In this document: piece after piece, positions 8,496 to 18,551 of the stretch | How the letters are laid out: each line of letters starts with the position of its first letter | Position numbering within the stretch: the stretch's first letter is position 1 | From: Cupriavidus basilensis | Lineage (GTDB): Bacteria > Pseudomonadota > Gammaproteobacteria > Burkholderiales > Burkholderiaceae | Assembly: GCF_029335485.1 (NCBI RefSeq) | Contig: NZ_JARJLM010000683.1 | Location: 1 to 57,877, forward strand | Direction of reading: 5' to 3' | Length of the DNA: 57,877 nt | Made by a program: the position numbers and the translations under genes | Notes under the pieces: model-generated | The model's database searches: none | What the model was told of the DNA's origin: nothing | The model's input: the letters and a program-made list of their open reading frames with translations, nothing else

Positions 8496-9711
8496 CGCGC
8501 CCCCCCGCGAGGCGGTCGAGTTCGTCGTCGATGGCATCGCCAGGCACGGCAGCCGGGCGGCGCACGGGCGTCGCCGCAACAGTGCCGGACAGGCGCGCCG
8601 CATCGCGCTCGCGCGCACTGGCAACGAAGCCGCTCAGCGCTTCGCGGAAATGCTCGACCGAATACTGCTCGGCATTGAGGCGGCAGTATGCCGCCGTGAA
8701 ATTCCCGGCATTGCGCTCGAAGCGCTCCACCGCCGCCACGATCGACGGGACCGACTGCTGGTAGAAGAACAAGCCGGTGGGCATCAGGCTCGTCTCGTCG
8801 CACACGGTCTCCAGCGCGCCACCGCGGCCAAAGGCAATGACCGGCGTGCCGCAGGCCTGCGCCTCCACCAGCGAAATGCCGAAGTCTTCTTCCGCGGCGA
8901 AGACAAAGGCCCGCGCGCGCTGCATATGCGCGACCACCGAGGCAAAGGGCTGATGGCCAAGGACCTGCACATTGGCCCCGGCAACGCCACGCACCCTCTC
9001 CATCTCGGGGCCATCCCCTATAATCACCAGCCTGCGCTGCGGCATGGCCGCGAAAGCCTCGGCAATCAACGGCACGCGCTTGTACGGCACCATGCGCGAT
9101 ACCGTCAGGTAGAAATCCTCCTTCTGCAACATCGGCCGGAACGACTCGATATCGACGGGCGGATGAATCACGCTCGCGCTGCGGCCATAGACCTTGCGGA
9201 TGCGGCGCGCCACGAACCTGGAGTTGGCGATGTAGTAGTCCACGCCGTCCGCGGTGCGCGAATCCCAGGTGCGGATATAGTGCAACAGCACGCGCGCCAG
9301 CACCGAGCGTACCCCCGACTGCAGGTTGCTCTCGCGCAGGTACTGGTGCTGGAGATCCCACGCGTAGCGGATCGGCGTATGCACATAGCTGATGTGCAGC
9401 TGGTCGGGCCCGGTCAGGATGCCCTTGGCCACCGCATGGGAGCTGGAGATGACGATGTCATAGCTCGACACGTCGAGTTGCTCGATCGCCAGCGGCATCA
9501 GGGGCAGGTAGTTCCTGTAATGCGTGCGTGCCATCGGCAGCCGCTGGATAAAGCTCGTGGTGGCGGCATGGCCATGCAGGAAGTCGCGCTCCTCGGCGAA
9601 GTCGATCAGGCTGAACAGGTCGGCCTCCGGATAGCAGAGCAGAATCTGCTCCAGCACTCGCTCGGCGCCTGCGCATGTCACCAGCCAGTCATGCACGATT
9701 GCGACTTTCAT
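8488..9711 (-). CDS. GT4 glycosyltransferase, WbaZ-like
   Basis: A 407-residue GT-B enzyme. 'MKVAIVHDWLVTCAGAERV' and 'SSYDIVISSSHAVAKG' followed by 'YVHTPIRYAWD' are characteristic of the WbaZ/WbaC-like mannosyltransferase group, and 'EEDFGISLVEAQACGTPVIA' is the EX7E signature. ATG 9711 has AAGGA eight bases upstream; an ATG nine bases earlier sits directly on that SD and is less likely. A mannosyl donor is plausible because manC is in the same unit, but this is inference from family and context only. Confidence 0.88.
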   Translation of the reverse strand: MKVAIVHDWLVTCAGAERVLEQILLCYPEADLFSLIDFAEERDFLHGHAATTSFIQRLPMARTHYRNYLPLMPLAIEQLDVSSYDIVISSSHAVAKGILTGPDQLHISYVHTPIRYAWDLQHQYLRESNLQSGVRSVLARVLLHYIRTWDSRTADGVDYYIANSRFVARRIRKVYGRSASVIHPPVDIESFRPMLQKEDFYLTVSRMVPYKRVPLIAEAFAAMPQRRLVIIGDGPEMERVRGVAGANVQVLGHQPFASVVAHMQRARAFVFAAEEDFGISLVEAQACGTPVIAFGRGGALETVCDETSLMPTGLFFYQQSVPSIVAAVERFERNAGNFTAAYCRLNAEQYSVEHFREALSGFVASARERDAARLSGTVAATPVRRPAAVPGDAIDDELDRLAGGRDG

Positions 9712-9811
9712 GGTTGTCATCCTTTGCTGTATTTCCGCTGGAGATGGTGGATGTCTTTCGGGTAGGGAATGCAGCGACCGCTGCGCATGGTGGGCATGAT
9801 CGGTGTCATCC

Positions 9812-10969
9812 TCAGAACATGCCGAGGGCTTCGCGGTAAACCGCGGCCACCATGCCGGCGATCACAGGGATATCGAAGCCGGTGCGCGCATAGACCCGGC
9901 ACGCCAGCTCGGTGGGTACGGCTATCACGCCGGTCAGCGCGTCTGCAATCCCTTGCGCCAGGGCTTTGGGCCCGCAAGAGGACAAGACGAGTTCGGTCGA
10001 CAGCCCGCCTACGGCCTCGGGCAGTCCACCCACCGGCGTGACCAGCACCGGCGTCCCCGCCGCGAGCGATTCGAGGGTCGTCAGCCCGAATCCTTCCAGT
10101 TCCAGCGAAGGCACCACGCTCAGGTCGGCCGCGCGGTAGGCCAGCGGAAGATGCGCGTCGGGCAGCGAGCCAAGCAGCCGTACGTGATCGCCAAGCCCGA
10201 GCTCGTCGACACGCCGGCGCAACTCCGCTTCCAGCGGGCCGCGGCCAACGATCAGCAGCATCACATCCGGAATGCGCTTGCGCAGCAGGACGCAGGCATC
10301 GATCAGGTCCTCCAGGCCCATGCGCCTGACCAGGCGCCGTATCGACATCACCAGCGGACGGTCGGTCGGCAGGCCCAATGCCTGGCGCGCGGTGCGCCTG
10401 TCCATCTCGCTGCCGAAGCGGGCATAGTCGACGCAACCCGGGACAATGCGGATGCGCGAGGGATCCACGCGATAGCGCGTCTCCAGCACGCGCGCGAATG
10501 CGTTCGACAGCACGATATGCAAGTGGCACCGGCTATAGACGATTTGCTCCATCCGGTACTGGATATGGCTGGCGGCCCGCATCACGCCTTCGGCGTGGTT
10601 CTCGTCGGCCCATGGCCCATGGAAATGCATCACCGTGGGGTAGCCACGGATCAGGTCGAGGCCCGGCAGGGTGTACAGCGCAAAATGGGAGGCGATCAGG
10701 TCGGGCTTCTCGCGTGCCAGCATCTCGCGCATGGTATTGCGCGCCCGTACCAGGCGCAGCGGCATGGTGGCGCCCGGCCGCGAGAACGAGGCGATGGCGC
10801 CGCCGGTATCGCTGGCAGCGGCACCGGAGCCCGCCACCATCCCGCGTACATTGACACCGGCCCCTGGCAGCGCTCCGGTGAGCGTATGGAACACGCGATC
10901 GAGCCCGCCGGCACGCTCGGGGAACCAGTGCATGCCGATCTCGAACACCCGCAACAATGAGGCTGTCAT
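9812..10969 (-). CDS. GT4 glycosyltransferase
   Basis: A 385-residue GT-B fold transferase. N-domain features are 'MHWFPERAGGLDRVFHTL' and 'VMHFHGPWADE'; the C-domain has 'PLVMSIRRLVRRMGLEDLI' and 'LEGFGLTTLESLAAGTPVLV', the EX7E signature. The gene ends 100 bases before the next start, the widest gap in this part of the operon, with nothing obvious in it. Upstream, it begins 28 bases after the preceding GT4 stop. It probably works on the lipid-linked EPS intermediate in the cytoplasm. Confidence 0.88.
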   Translation of the reverse strand: MTASLLRVFEIGMHWFPERAGGLDRVFHTLTGALPGAGVNVRGMVAGSGAAASDTGGAIASFSRPGATMPLRLVRARNTMREMLAREKPDLIASHFALYTLPGLDLIRGYPTVMHFHGPWADENHAEGVMRAASHIQYRMEQIVYSRCHLHIVLSNAFARVLETRYRVDPSRIRIVPGCVDYARFGSEMDRRTARQALGLPTDRPLVMSIRRLVRRMGLEDLIDACVLLRKRIPDVMLLIVGRGPLEAELRRRVDELGLGDHVRLLGSLPDAHLPLAYRAADLSVVPSLELEGFGLTTLESLAAGTPVLVTPVGGLPEAVGGLSTELVLSSCGPKALAQGIADALTGVIAVPTELACRVYARTGFDIPVIAGMVAAVYREALGMF

Positions 10970-10997
10970 GAAGAGTATTTCCCTGTGGGGCGATTGA

Positions 10998-12236
10998 CTA
11001 CCTGGTGGCCTCCGCGGCCCCGCCGGACGCCATCCGATGGCGGGCGTCCGGTGGCCTGTTTTCCTGCTCGGTACTCGACAGGCGCCGGTATAGCGCCAGG
11101 TATTGCTCTCCCATCGCAGCCCAGCCCCGTGGCAGCATGGCGGCCCGAGCTGCGGCGCCCATGCACCGTGTACGCTGCGGCTCGGCGGTGCACGCGCGGA
11201 TCGCCCCCGCCAGGGCCGCGGCGTCGTCGGGGTCCGCCAGCACCACGCCGGCGGCGTCCGGCACCAGGCCCGACGCGCCCGTGGTACGCGCGGTGATCAC
11301 TGCCAGTCCGCTGGCCATGGCTTCCAGCACCACCAGCCCCATGGGCTCGTAGCGCGACGGAAAGACCAGCACGTCGCAGCAGCGCATCAGCGCCGGCATT
11401 GCCGACACGTGCCCGAGAAAATGCACGCGCCGCGCCAGGCCGAGTTCGGCGGCCATCCGTGGATAGGGGCTGCCTTGCGCCTGGCCTGCAACCGCCAGCG
11501 CCACGTTGTCCGGCCCCAGCGCCAGCGCCGCCAGTACGGTGTCCAGGTTCTTGCGCGGCGTGCGCAGGTCGCCGGCAAAGAGCAGCAGAGGCACACCTGG
11601 CGGCAGCCCGAAGCCGGCCCGGTCGCCGTTGCCCGGGCGGAACTCCGCCGTGTCCACGCCATTGGCGATCGTCTCGATACGCCCGGCGTCGACACCGATC
11701 TGCGCCAGCTCGCCGGCAATTCTCGGCGACACCGCGACCACCGCGCGCGCGCGGCGGAAGGCATGTCCCTCCAGCCAGGCGTTGATGCGGGTGTACAACA
11801 ACTGGTACCCGCTATACGGCCCCCCGCGCAGCGTGAAGGGATAGTGCGGCGAACGCAGCCATCCTCCGTGCACGAAGTGCGCGGTATTGACGTCGGCACG
11901 CGCCCACGTGATGAATCCGTTCACATGCAAGATGTCGAAGCCATGGCGCCGTCCCATCAGCCACCAGGCGCTCCTGGCTGCGAATACCTGGTAGCGCAGC
12001 AGGGCGGTCGGCCACCCGCCTGCACTCACGCGCACCCAGCGCACATGCGGATGCGCGCGCCACTGCGCGGCCACATGGCTGGCCAGCAGGGTCACCTCGC
12101 AGCCGGCGGCGAGCGCCGCCACCACGATCTCGTGATTGACGCGGCCCTGGCCATCGTTGCGGTCGACCACGTGCGTGACGATGGCGATGCGCAAGCCCGG
12201 CCCGATCGCGCCCGCTGGCATGGCGGACGTGCTCAC
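10998..12236 (-). CDS. GT4 glycosyltransferase
   Basis: A 412-residue GT-B enzyme with 'RIAIVTHVVDRNDGQGRVNH' at the N-terminus, 'TIANGVDTAEFRPG' at the domain junction and 'FPSRYEPMGLVVLEAMASG' as EX7E signature. The chosen start is GTG 12236, which overlaps the wzy stop as GTGA and follows a G6 run; ATG 12221 has no SD. The same frame is open far upstream through wzy, but that stretch is the antisense-free shadow of wzy and not a fusion. Translational coupling to wzy is likely. Confidence 0.87.
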   Translation of the reverse strand: MSTSAMPAGAIGPGLRIAIVTHVVDRNDGQGRVNHEIVVAALAAGCEVTLLASHVAAQWRAHPHVRWVRVSAGGWPTALLRYQVFAARSAWWLMGRRHGFDILHVNGFITWARADVNTAHFVHGGWLRSPHYPFTLRGGPYSGYQLLYTRINAWLEGHAFRRARAVVAVSPRIAGELAQIGVDAGRIETIANGVDTAEFRPGNGDRAGFGLPPGVPLLLFAGDLRTPRKNLDTVLAALALGPDNVALAVAGQAQGSPYPRMAAELGLARRVHFLGHVSAMPALMRCCDVLVFPSRYEPMGLVVLEAMASGLAVITARTTGASGLVPDAAGVVLADPDDAAALAGAIRACTAEPQRTRCMGAAARAAMLPRGWAAMGEQYLALYRRLSSTEQENRPPDARHRMASGGAAEATR

Positions 12237-13672
12237 GATGCCCCCCGCGTGGCGACCATGCGCCCATAGCGGTGCCCGATCACGGGCAGCATCACGCCGA
12301 GCTGGAACAGCAAGCCGCCGAAGCCGTTGAGCGAGTTGTCGAAGACCATCATGGCCAGCAGCGCGATCGCCACCCCGACCCCTGCCGAGATCACCCGGTT
12401 GGACTTCTGCGTCAGGCCCCGGCGCACGGCCCGCCCAAGCAGCCAGAGCAAGCCGGTGGCGTACATCAGCGTGCCCGGCCAGCCGAGCACGAAGGGCACT
12501 TCCATCAGTCCGCTGTCGAACACGCCGTAGCGGCCGAGCTGGCTGGTGGACGAGTCGAGCTTGGTGGCCAGGCCGACGGATCCAAACCCCTGTCCGGAGA
12601 TATCGTTCAGGGCAACCGAGAGGAAGTTGCCGTAGAACTCGGCGCGCGTCTGGAAGCTGTGATCGTTCTGGAGATCGGCGACGCTCTGCATGGAAGTGAG
12701 CACGGTCCCGGAGAATTCCTGCAGCGCGAATACCGGGACCGCCAGCGCGGCCACCAGCAGCGCGCCCAGCAGGACCCGGATGCGCAGCTTGCGCTCGATA
12801 CACGCCAGCGCATAGATAGCCCCGACCAACAGTCCGCCCCAGCAGGAACGCACCACCGTCAGCAGCAGCGCCACCAGGCCGATCAGCGCTGCCAGCCATA
12901 CCAGCTTGCCGCGCCCGGCCAGCATGAACAGCAGCCCGCCCATCAGCATGACGGCAAACGGGCCCGCCGAGTTCATCGTACTGCTGACACGGATGGCATA
13001 GGGTATCGGCTCGCCGAGCGAGCCCATGCCGGCGTGCAGCATCCAGAAAACATCCCAGGGTGGCACCAGCGCGAACTGGATGAAGGCATAGACACCCGTG
13101 ACGATGAGACCCCAGGTGAAGGTGACCACCAGCGAGCGGGCATAGCCCGGGTACGACCGCCAGGTGGCGAGGACATGGAAGCCGACCAGGATCGGCATCG
13201 TCCATCCGACGAAGCTGTAGAGCGCGGAGAGCGGCCCGTTGCGCATGATGCCGATCGCGAGTCCGTAGCACAGCGCCAGCAGGATCAGCACGGTAGGAAA
13301 GGCGCGGCGGGTGGCCAGCACGCGGACATGGGTGAGAAGGGTAAGTCCGCTCAGCATGGCGACGATCAGCGGTGCCGTTTGTATCGGGCTGAAGGGACTG
13401 TAGCTGCCGTTGATGAAGTCTGCGATGCGGCGCACCTCGGGTGTCAGGAAAAACAGCCACAGCAGGTAGGAGAGGTAATGCGCCGGATTGCGCCGATAGA
13501 TGTGGATGCCGATCCCAACGGCGCCCAGCGGAAAGAGCACATCGATGGCGCGGCCCTGGCCCAGCAGCGCGAGCCCCAGCATCAGGGCCAGGAAGCACAC
13601 CGGCAGCGCCGCCGGCTGCAACTGTCGGCCCGTGCCGGCATGCCCGGGTTCCACGGTCACGGCGGCGTTCAT
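12233..13672 (-). CDS. O-antigen ligase/Wzy-type polymerase
   Basis: A polytopic inner-membrane protein of 479 residues with about 11 or 12 hydrophobic segments and one large periplasmic loop containing 'DLQNDHSFQTRAEFYGN', the pattern of the Wzy_C/O-antigen ligase family. Such proteins polymerise lipid-linked repeat units or ligate polymer. ATG 13672 (MNAAVTVEP) has GGGAGG upstream; the open frame continues to 13906 but that part overlaps the wzc-like gene. Position next to the wzc-like co-polymerase and in a unit with wzx suggests polymerase rather than ligase. Confidence 0.82.
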   Translation of the reverse strand: MNAAVTVEPGHAGTGRQLQPAALPVCFLALMLGLALLGQGRAIDVLFPLGAVGIGIHIYRRNPAHYLSYLLWLFFLTPEVRRIADFINGSYSPFSPIQTAPLIVAMLSGLTLLTHVRVLATRRAFPTVLILLALCYGLAIGIMRNGPLSALYSFVGWTMPILVGFHVLATWRSYPGYARSLVVTFTWGLIVTGVYAFIQFALVPPWDVFWMLHAGMGSLGEPIPYAIRVSSTMNSAGPFAVMLMGGLLFMLAGRGKLVWLAALIGLVALLLTVVRSCWGGLLVGAIYALACIERKLRIRVLLGALLVAALAVPVFALQEFSGTVLTSMQSVADLQNDHSFQTRAEFYGNFLSVALNDISGQGFGSVGLATKLDSSTSQLGRYGVFDSGLMEVPFVLGWPGTLMYATGLLWLLGRAVRRGLTQKSNRVISAGVGVAIALLAMMVFDNSLNGFGGLLFQLGVMLPVIGHRYGRMVATRGAS

Positions 13673-13742
13673 GCTCCGGCCCTCCCGCGACGGGAACCGC
13701 TGGCCGGGCGGAGAGGCCGCGGCACCGCGGCGCGTGCAATGC

Positions 13743-16058
13743 TCACAGTGCGCCTCCCGCGGCGCTTGCCAATTGCTCGTCGATGCCACGGCGGTGCGGC
13801 CTGGCCTCGCGTTCATCCACCGTGTTGAGAATGCCGCCCGCCACATTGGCGCCCGCACGCTGGAGCTTCTTGACTGCTTCCAGGATCTGCTGCTCGGTGT
13901 GGGCACCGGCTCTCAGCACCACCACCGCGGCGCCGGCCAGCCCCGCCACCGGCAACGCGTCGTTGAAATCCAGCACGGGCGGCGTGTCGATGATGATCAG
14001 ATCGTAGGCACGCTCGTAGGACTCGATCGCCTGGCGCAGGCGCAGGCTCATCAGCAGCTCGGCGGGCGTGGCGTTGTAGTTGCCGGCGGGCACCAGCCAC
14101 AGGTTCGGCACGCCGGTCGGCACCACCGCCTCCTTGACGTCGATACGGCCGGCCAGCAGCTCCGACAGCCCCATGCCGCTGGCGCGGTTGAAGTAGCCCG
14201 ACAGGCGCTGGCGGCGCAGGTCGGCGTCGATCAGCAGTACGCGGCGATCGGACTTGGCCAGCAGCGTGCCGAGATTGGACGTGACGAAGCTCTTGCCCAC
14301 GCCAGCAGTGGCCCCGACCATGGCGACCACCCGGTGCGGCATCTGCTCCACGGCGAACTGGAACTGCGTGCAGATCCCGCACAGCGCCTCGATGGCAGCG
14401 TCATGCGGCCGGTTCTCGGCGAGCACGGGCCGGGTGGCGGCGGGCAGCCATTCGTCGATCCGTACCGAAGGGCCGGGCGCCTCGCCTGCGGCCAGTTCCA
14501 CCGGCGGCGGCAATTCGCCGATCTCATGCGGCACCACCCTGGAGTAATCCTCCAGCCGGCTTTGCGCCGGGCTGAACGGGATGCTCCCGAACATCGGCAG
14601 GGCGACGCGGCGCTCGATCTCCTCCAGCTCGCGCATGCGGCCGAAGATGGCGCGGCGGGCGAACACCGCCATGATGCTGATCAGGAAGCCGAGGATCGCG
14701 CCGGCCACGATGATCAGCCCGCGCTTGGGCTTGACCGGCGTCGACGGCAGCATGGCCTCGTCCAGCACATGCACGTTGCCCACCATCCCGGCGCGGTTGA
14801 TCATCAGCTCCTGCGACTTGTTCTGCAGCGAGATGTAGATCTCCTGCGCGATCTTCACGTCGCGCTCCATGCGCAGGCCGGCCTTCTCCGACGCCGGCAT
14901 ATCGTGGAAGCGCCGCTCGAAGCTGTGCTTCTGTTCCTCCAGCAGGCCGAGCTGCTGGTCGATGTTCTGGATGCTGGCATTGCCCGGCAGGAAGTTCTGC
15001 AACAGCTGGGTCCGCCGCAACCGTAGCGCGGCAATCTGCCGCTCCAGGTCGAGGCCGCCCTGCAGGTAGGACTGCGCCTCGGTGGTGGGCCGCACCGCAC
15101 CCTGGCGTTGCTGCAGGCTGGCCAGTTTATCCTCGGCCTTTTCCAGGTCGGCACGCACGCGCGGCACCTCGGTGTTGAGGAAGTCCAGCGTGCGCGCGGT
15201 TTCTTCCTGGCGGCGCTCGAGGTTCTGCCGCACATAGGACTGGACCACCGCGTTGGTGATGCTCATGGCCGTGACCGGATTGCTGCTCTCCATCGACAGT
15301 TGCACGATGCCGGTCTGCTTGCCCTGCTCGCCGACCATCAGCGCCTTGCCCAGGCCGCCGATGGCTGACAGCTGATTGCTGCGCACCACGGTGAACTCGG
15401 TACCGGGACGCGCCACCAGGCTGGCGATGCGGATCGATAGCCCGTTCTGCTCAAGCAGTTCTCCTGCCTTGCCCTCCACCAGCGGCGCGCCACCCGGGCC
15501 GAACAGCGCATAGCGCCCGTCCTCCAGCGCACGCAGCAGCAGCGGCTCGCCCTCCAGCCCGGCCGGCACGGTAAGCGACTCGACATCGACCTGCTCGCCA
15601 CCCCAGGCGTAGCGCGGCAAGCCGAACCACGGCTCCGACGGCTCGCCCGGCGTAGCGAAGCGCCCCGTCAGCGCTCCCAGCAACGGCACCGCCACCGGCG
15701 TCACCGAGATATTGAGCCGGAACGCGTTGACCACGGGCTCGAGCACCGAGCGGCTGCGGATGATCTCGATCTCCGCCTCGGTCGGCACCATCGTGCCCGT
15801 GCCCGCGCCCATCATCTGGGTGGCGCGCGCCAGCGGCATGGTGTCGGGGTTCTTGGCCTGCACCTGCACCAGCGCGTCCGCGGAATAGATGGCGGGCAAC
15901 GAGTAGGCGTACAGGGCCGCCACCGCGCCAACGGCAACCGTAATGCCTACCACCCAGCCCAGTTGCTCGCGCATCATGCGGACGAGATCGCGCAGGATGA
16001 ACTCGTCGTCGTCCAGTGGGAGCGGCGTGCCATAGGGCCGCTGGAATTGCGTATTCAT
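13743..16058 (-). CDS. Wzc/GumC-like polysaccharide co-polymerase with BY-kinase domain
   Basis: 771 residues: Wzz-type chain-length domain with a first membrane segment at about 34-54, periplasmic coiled coil (about 280-420), second membrane segment at 447-466, then a cytoplasmic P-loop ATPase. Walker A is 'GATAGVGKS' (582-590), Walker A' 'VLLIDADL' (607-614) and Walker B 'LIIIDTPP' (687-694). The C-terminal tail after Walker B contains no tyrosine at all, whereas classical Wzc kinases end in a tyrosine cluster that they autophosphorylate. It lies 61 bases downstream of wza. Likely role: chain-length control and coupling of polymerisation to export. Confidence 0.92.
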   Translation of the reverse strand: MNTQFQRPYGTPLPLDDDEFILRDLVRMMREQLGWVVGITVAVGAVAALYAYSLPAIYSADALVQVQAKNPDTMPLARATQMMGAGTGTMVPTEAEIEIIRSRSVLEPVVNAFRLNISVTPVAVPLLGALTGRFATPGEPSEPWFGLPRYAWGGEQVDVESLTVPAGLEGEPLLLRALEDGRYALFGPGGAPLVEGKAGELLEQNGLSIRIASLVARPGTEFTVVRSNQLSAIGGLGKALMVGEQGKQTGIVQLSMESSNPVTAMSITNAVVQSYVRQNLERRQEETARTLDFLNTEVPRVRADLEKAEDKLASLQQRQGAVRPTTEAQSYLQGGLDLERQIAALRLRRTQLLQNFLPGNASIQNIDQQLGLLEEQKHSFERRFHDMPASEKAGLRMERDVKIAQEIYISLQNKSQELMINRAGMVGNVHVLDEAMLPSTPVKPKRGLIIVAGAILGFLISIMAVFARRAIFGRMRELEEIERRVALPMFGSIPFSPAQSRLEDYSRVVPHEIGELPPPVELAAGEAPGPSVRIDEWLPAATRPVLAENRPHDAAIEALCGICTQFQFAVEQMPHRVVAMVGATAGVGKSFVTSNLGTLLAKSDRRVLLIDADLRRQRLSGYFNRASGMGLSELLAGRIDVKEAVVPTGVPNLWLVPAGNYNATPAELLMSLRLRQAIESYERAYDLIIIDTPPVLDFNDALPVAGLAGAAVVVLRAGAHTEQQILEAVKKLQRAGANVAGGILNTVDEREARPHRRGIDEQLASAAGGAL

Positions 16059-16119
16059 GATGACTCCGTCTGCTCAGGAGGCGGCGCCCATGCCGCGGCG
16101 CCGCCCGTGGTCACCGGTA

Positions 16120-17280
16120 TCAACGGCCCAGTTGCCTGGTGAAGAACGCGGTCTGGATGGTTGGCGTGATCTGCTCAAGCACGCGGTTGAATCGCACGGC
16201 ATCGGAGGTGCCGATATACACTACGTCAAGCGGCTCCAGCCGGAACCGGGTCGACAGCAGCAAGGCATCCACCTGCGTCATGTCCAGGCGATAGACGGAA
16301 GGCTGCGTCGGGTTATCGCGCATGCCGCGGATCACGAAGACCTGGCGCGGATCGGCCGCGTGCACGTCGATGCTGTTGACGCCGGCGAGCGCGTCGGCAA
16401 GCGAGAGGCGGCCCTTGTTCATCAGCAGGGAGGTCGGCTTGACCACTTCACCCAGCACGAAGATGCGGCTGGCGAGCCGGTCCGGCACGTTGACGACGTC
16501 GCCGCCCTGCAGGAGAAAATCGCTGGCGCCATTGCTGCGGCTGATCAGCGTGTCGAGATCCAGTTCGTATACCTGGTTGCCGCGCGTCAGCCTGACCTTC
16601 TGCACATCGGCGTCCGGCAAGGTGCCGCCCGTGCGGGCGATGGCATTGATCATGGAGAGCGGGACATCGGTGATCTGCAGCGATCCCGGATTCTTTACCA
16701 GCCCGGTCACATCGACCCTGCTGTTGCGGTATGAGACCACCCGCACATCGACCCGCGGATCCCGGATCTCTTTCGACAGCGCGGTGGCAATCATGCTGCG
16801 CACCTGCTCGGCCGTCTTGCCCGCCACCCGCAGCATGCCCACGGGCGGATAGTAGACCTCGCCATTGGGCGCCACGCGGAACCCGTTCTGCTCCAGCGGC
16901 AGTTGCTGCTGCGAGACGTCCGCGCCGGCCCCTACCGGCATCATCTGCATGTTCCCGTTGCTGGAGCTGAGTTGCGGGTTATACAGCACGGTGACCCCCA
17001 GCAGGTCCTGCGGGCCGATGCGGTACTCATACTTGGCGATGCTGGCGGCGAGGTCCGCTCCCATGGCGGGAGAATCCTGGCTGTTCGACACGGCGACCGC
17101 GTCGATCTGGTTCTTGACGACGTCGGCCGTGATCAGTTGCACCGGATAGACGTCCGTGCCGGTCTTGGCGCCGATGTCGTCGTGCAGCCGGCTGGCGTCC
17201 AGCGCAGGGCCCGGCGCCCAGGAGCAACCGCCCAGCGCGGCTACGATCCATAGCATAGGGAGCATTCTTCTGGTTACCAT
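16120..17280 (-). CDS. wza: Wza-type outer-membrane polysaccharide export lipoprotein
   Basis: 386 residues with a lipoprotein signal peptide; lipobox 'ALGGC' puts the acylated Cys at residue 19. A Poly_export domain ('YRIGPQDLLGVTVLYNPQL', 'VAPNGEVYYPPVG') is followed by SLBB domains ('VDVTGLVKNPGSLQITDVP', 'IFVLGEVVKPTSLLMNKG'). These proteins form the octameric outer-membrane channel for EPS. The start codon lies inside the last codons of the upstream GT2 gene (ATGG overlapping TGGTAA), so the two are coupled. It forms the trans-envelope complex with the Wzc-like protein encoded next. Confidence 0.93.
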   Translation of the reverse strand: MVTRRMLPMLWIVAALGGCSWAPGPALDASRLHDDIGAKTGTDVYPVQLITADVVKNQIDAVAVSNSQDSPAMGADLAASIAKYEYRIGPQDLLGVTVLYNPQLSSSNGNMQMMPVGAGADVSQQQLPLEQNGFRVAPNGEVYYPPVGMLRVAGKTAEQVRSMIATALSKEIRDPRVDVRVVSYRNSRVDVTGLVKNPGSLQITDVPLSMINAIARTGGTLPDADVQKVRLTRGNQVYELDLDTLISRSNGASDFLLQGGDVVNVPDRLASRIFVLGEVVKPTSLLMNKGRLSLADALAGVNSIDVHAADPRQVFVIRGMRDNPTQPSVYRLDMTQVDALLLSTRFRLEPLDVVYIGTSDAVRFNRVLEQITPTIQTAFFTRQLGR

Positions 17281-18551
17281 GGCAGCTTCTCCTGTTCGGC
17301 AACTTGTTGTGATGGTTGCTGCGTAGCGTCGTGATGCAATAAGAGCGGATTCGGTGCGCCGTGGCCGTCTGTTTCCGCACGTTCGGTATCCTCAAAGGCG
17401 TGGGCGCCGCACCGCACCATGCGAGCCGTGCGGGCGGCATGCCCCGCGCGCAGGCCAAGGCGGAGCTTCTGCCACGCGCGTGCCGGGCCGTCGGGCCCGA
17501 AGCCCAGCAGCAGCGCCCGCAGCGCGCCAGGGCAATTGCTCGATCCCGCCAGCAGCAGGTAGGCCTGCGCCAGTGCGCCGCGAACGCCGCGCAGGTGATC
17601 GCCGAGCGCCAGGTGCAGGTTGTAGCTGGCGTTATAGAAGGACTCGGGATTGAAGCTGGCGCGCTGGTCGGCGTCGGCGCGCAGGGCGGGATAGTGGTCC
17701 ACGCAGAGGCCGGGGTCATACAACAGGCGAGCGCCGCGCCGGCGCGCGGCAAGGCAGAAGGCAAGATCGTTATGCACCTGGGCGCCCGCGCCGCGCAGAC
17801 GGGAGTCGAAGCGCAACCCCGCGACCGCGCTGCGGCGCCATGCCATGTTGACGCCCTTGAGGATGTCCACCGTGCGCGGCTCGCCGCTGCCGATATGGTG
17901 GTTCCCGACAATGCGGCCGTACCACCTCAGCAGCCCCACGTCGCGCTCGGCGCCTGCGATCACGCCGCCGTCGTCGTCGTGCACGATGTCGCGCCCGCCT
18001 ACGCCGGCCAGCCCCGAATCGATGCGGAAATGCGCCACGATGCGCTCGATCCAGTCGGCGCGCGGCGCGGCGTCGTCGTCGGTGAGGCACAGGATGTCGC
18101 CGCGCGCGCTGTCGAGGCCGCGGTTGTTGGCAGCCACCTGGCCGGGTACGGCAACGGTCGCCACCCGCAGGCCGTGCAAGGCCATCCGGTCCAGCCAGCC
18201 GGACAACAGGCGCAGCGTCGGGATGTCGTCGGCGCGTGCCACCACGATCACTTCGTCTGCGCGCCGCCGCTGGCGTGCCAGTGCCCGCAGGCAACGATCG
18301 AGATCCTCGCACCGGCGATAGCTCGGAACCACTACGGATACGTCCACCTGATGCCCCCCGTCGCAACGGCAAGCGCGGCCGGACTGCGCGGCCGCGTCAT
18401 TGCCACTTACCCGATTCAAGCTGCCTGCGCCGCTCTGCTGGCGTTGCGCCGGCGCATTCCGCATGCCGGCATGCGCGGGAAAGACCTGCATATCGGCCCG
18501 GACAGGCCAGTCCCTCGCTAGCCCCGGACCGGACATCGCACTCGCATTCAC
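17274..18551 (-). CDS. Family 2 glycosyltransferase
   Basis: 425 residues. The GT2 domain begins at about 68 ('VDVSVVVPSYRRCEDLDRCL') with 'GDILCLTDDDAAPRADW' as the DXD region. The first 65 residues are poor in conserved features. Start GTG 18551 overlaps the manC stop as GTGA and has GGGAGA upstream; an ATG five codons later is the alternative. The C-terminal 120 residues are Ala/Arg/Leu-rich with no clear membrane segment. It belongs to the EPS repeat-unit assembly set. Confidence 0.85.
   Translation of the reverse strand: MNASAMSGPGLARDWPVRADMQVFPAHAGMRNAPAQRQQSGAGSLNRVSGNDAAAQSGRACRCDGGHQVDVSVVVPSYRRCEDLDRCLRALARQRRRADEVIVVARADDIPTLRLLSGWLDRMALHGLRVATVAVPGQVAANNRGLDSARGDILCLTDDDAAPRADWIERIVAHFRIDSGLAGVGGRDIVHDDDGGVIAGAERDVGLLRWYGRIVGNHHIGSGEPRTVDILKGVNMAWRRSAVAGLRFDSRLRGAGAQVHNDLAFCLAARRRGARLLYDPGLCVDHYPALRADADQRASFNPESFYNASYNLHLALGDHLRGVRGALAQAYLLLAGSSNCPGALRALLLGFGPDGPARAWQKLRLGLRAGHAARTARMVRCGAHAFEDTERAETDGHGAPNPLLLHHDATQQPSQQVAEQEKLPW

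Noticed and set aside
6228-8678. An 816-codon plus-strand frame
   Set aside because: It is antisense to the propeller gene, rich in His/Arg/Ala and has no recognisable fold.
10998-13739. A 913-codon frame suggesting a fused glycosyltransferase
   Set aside because: The first 500 codons overlap wzy in another frame and lack protein character; the GTGA overlap gives a clear start for the transferase.
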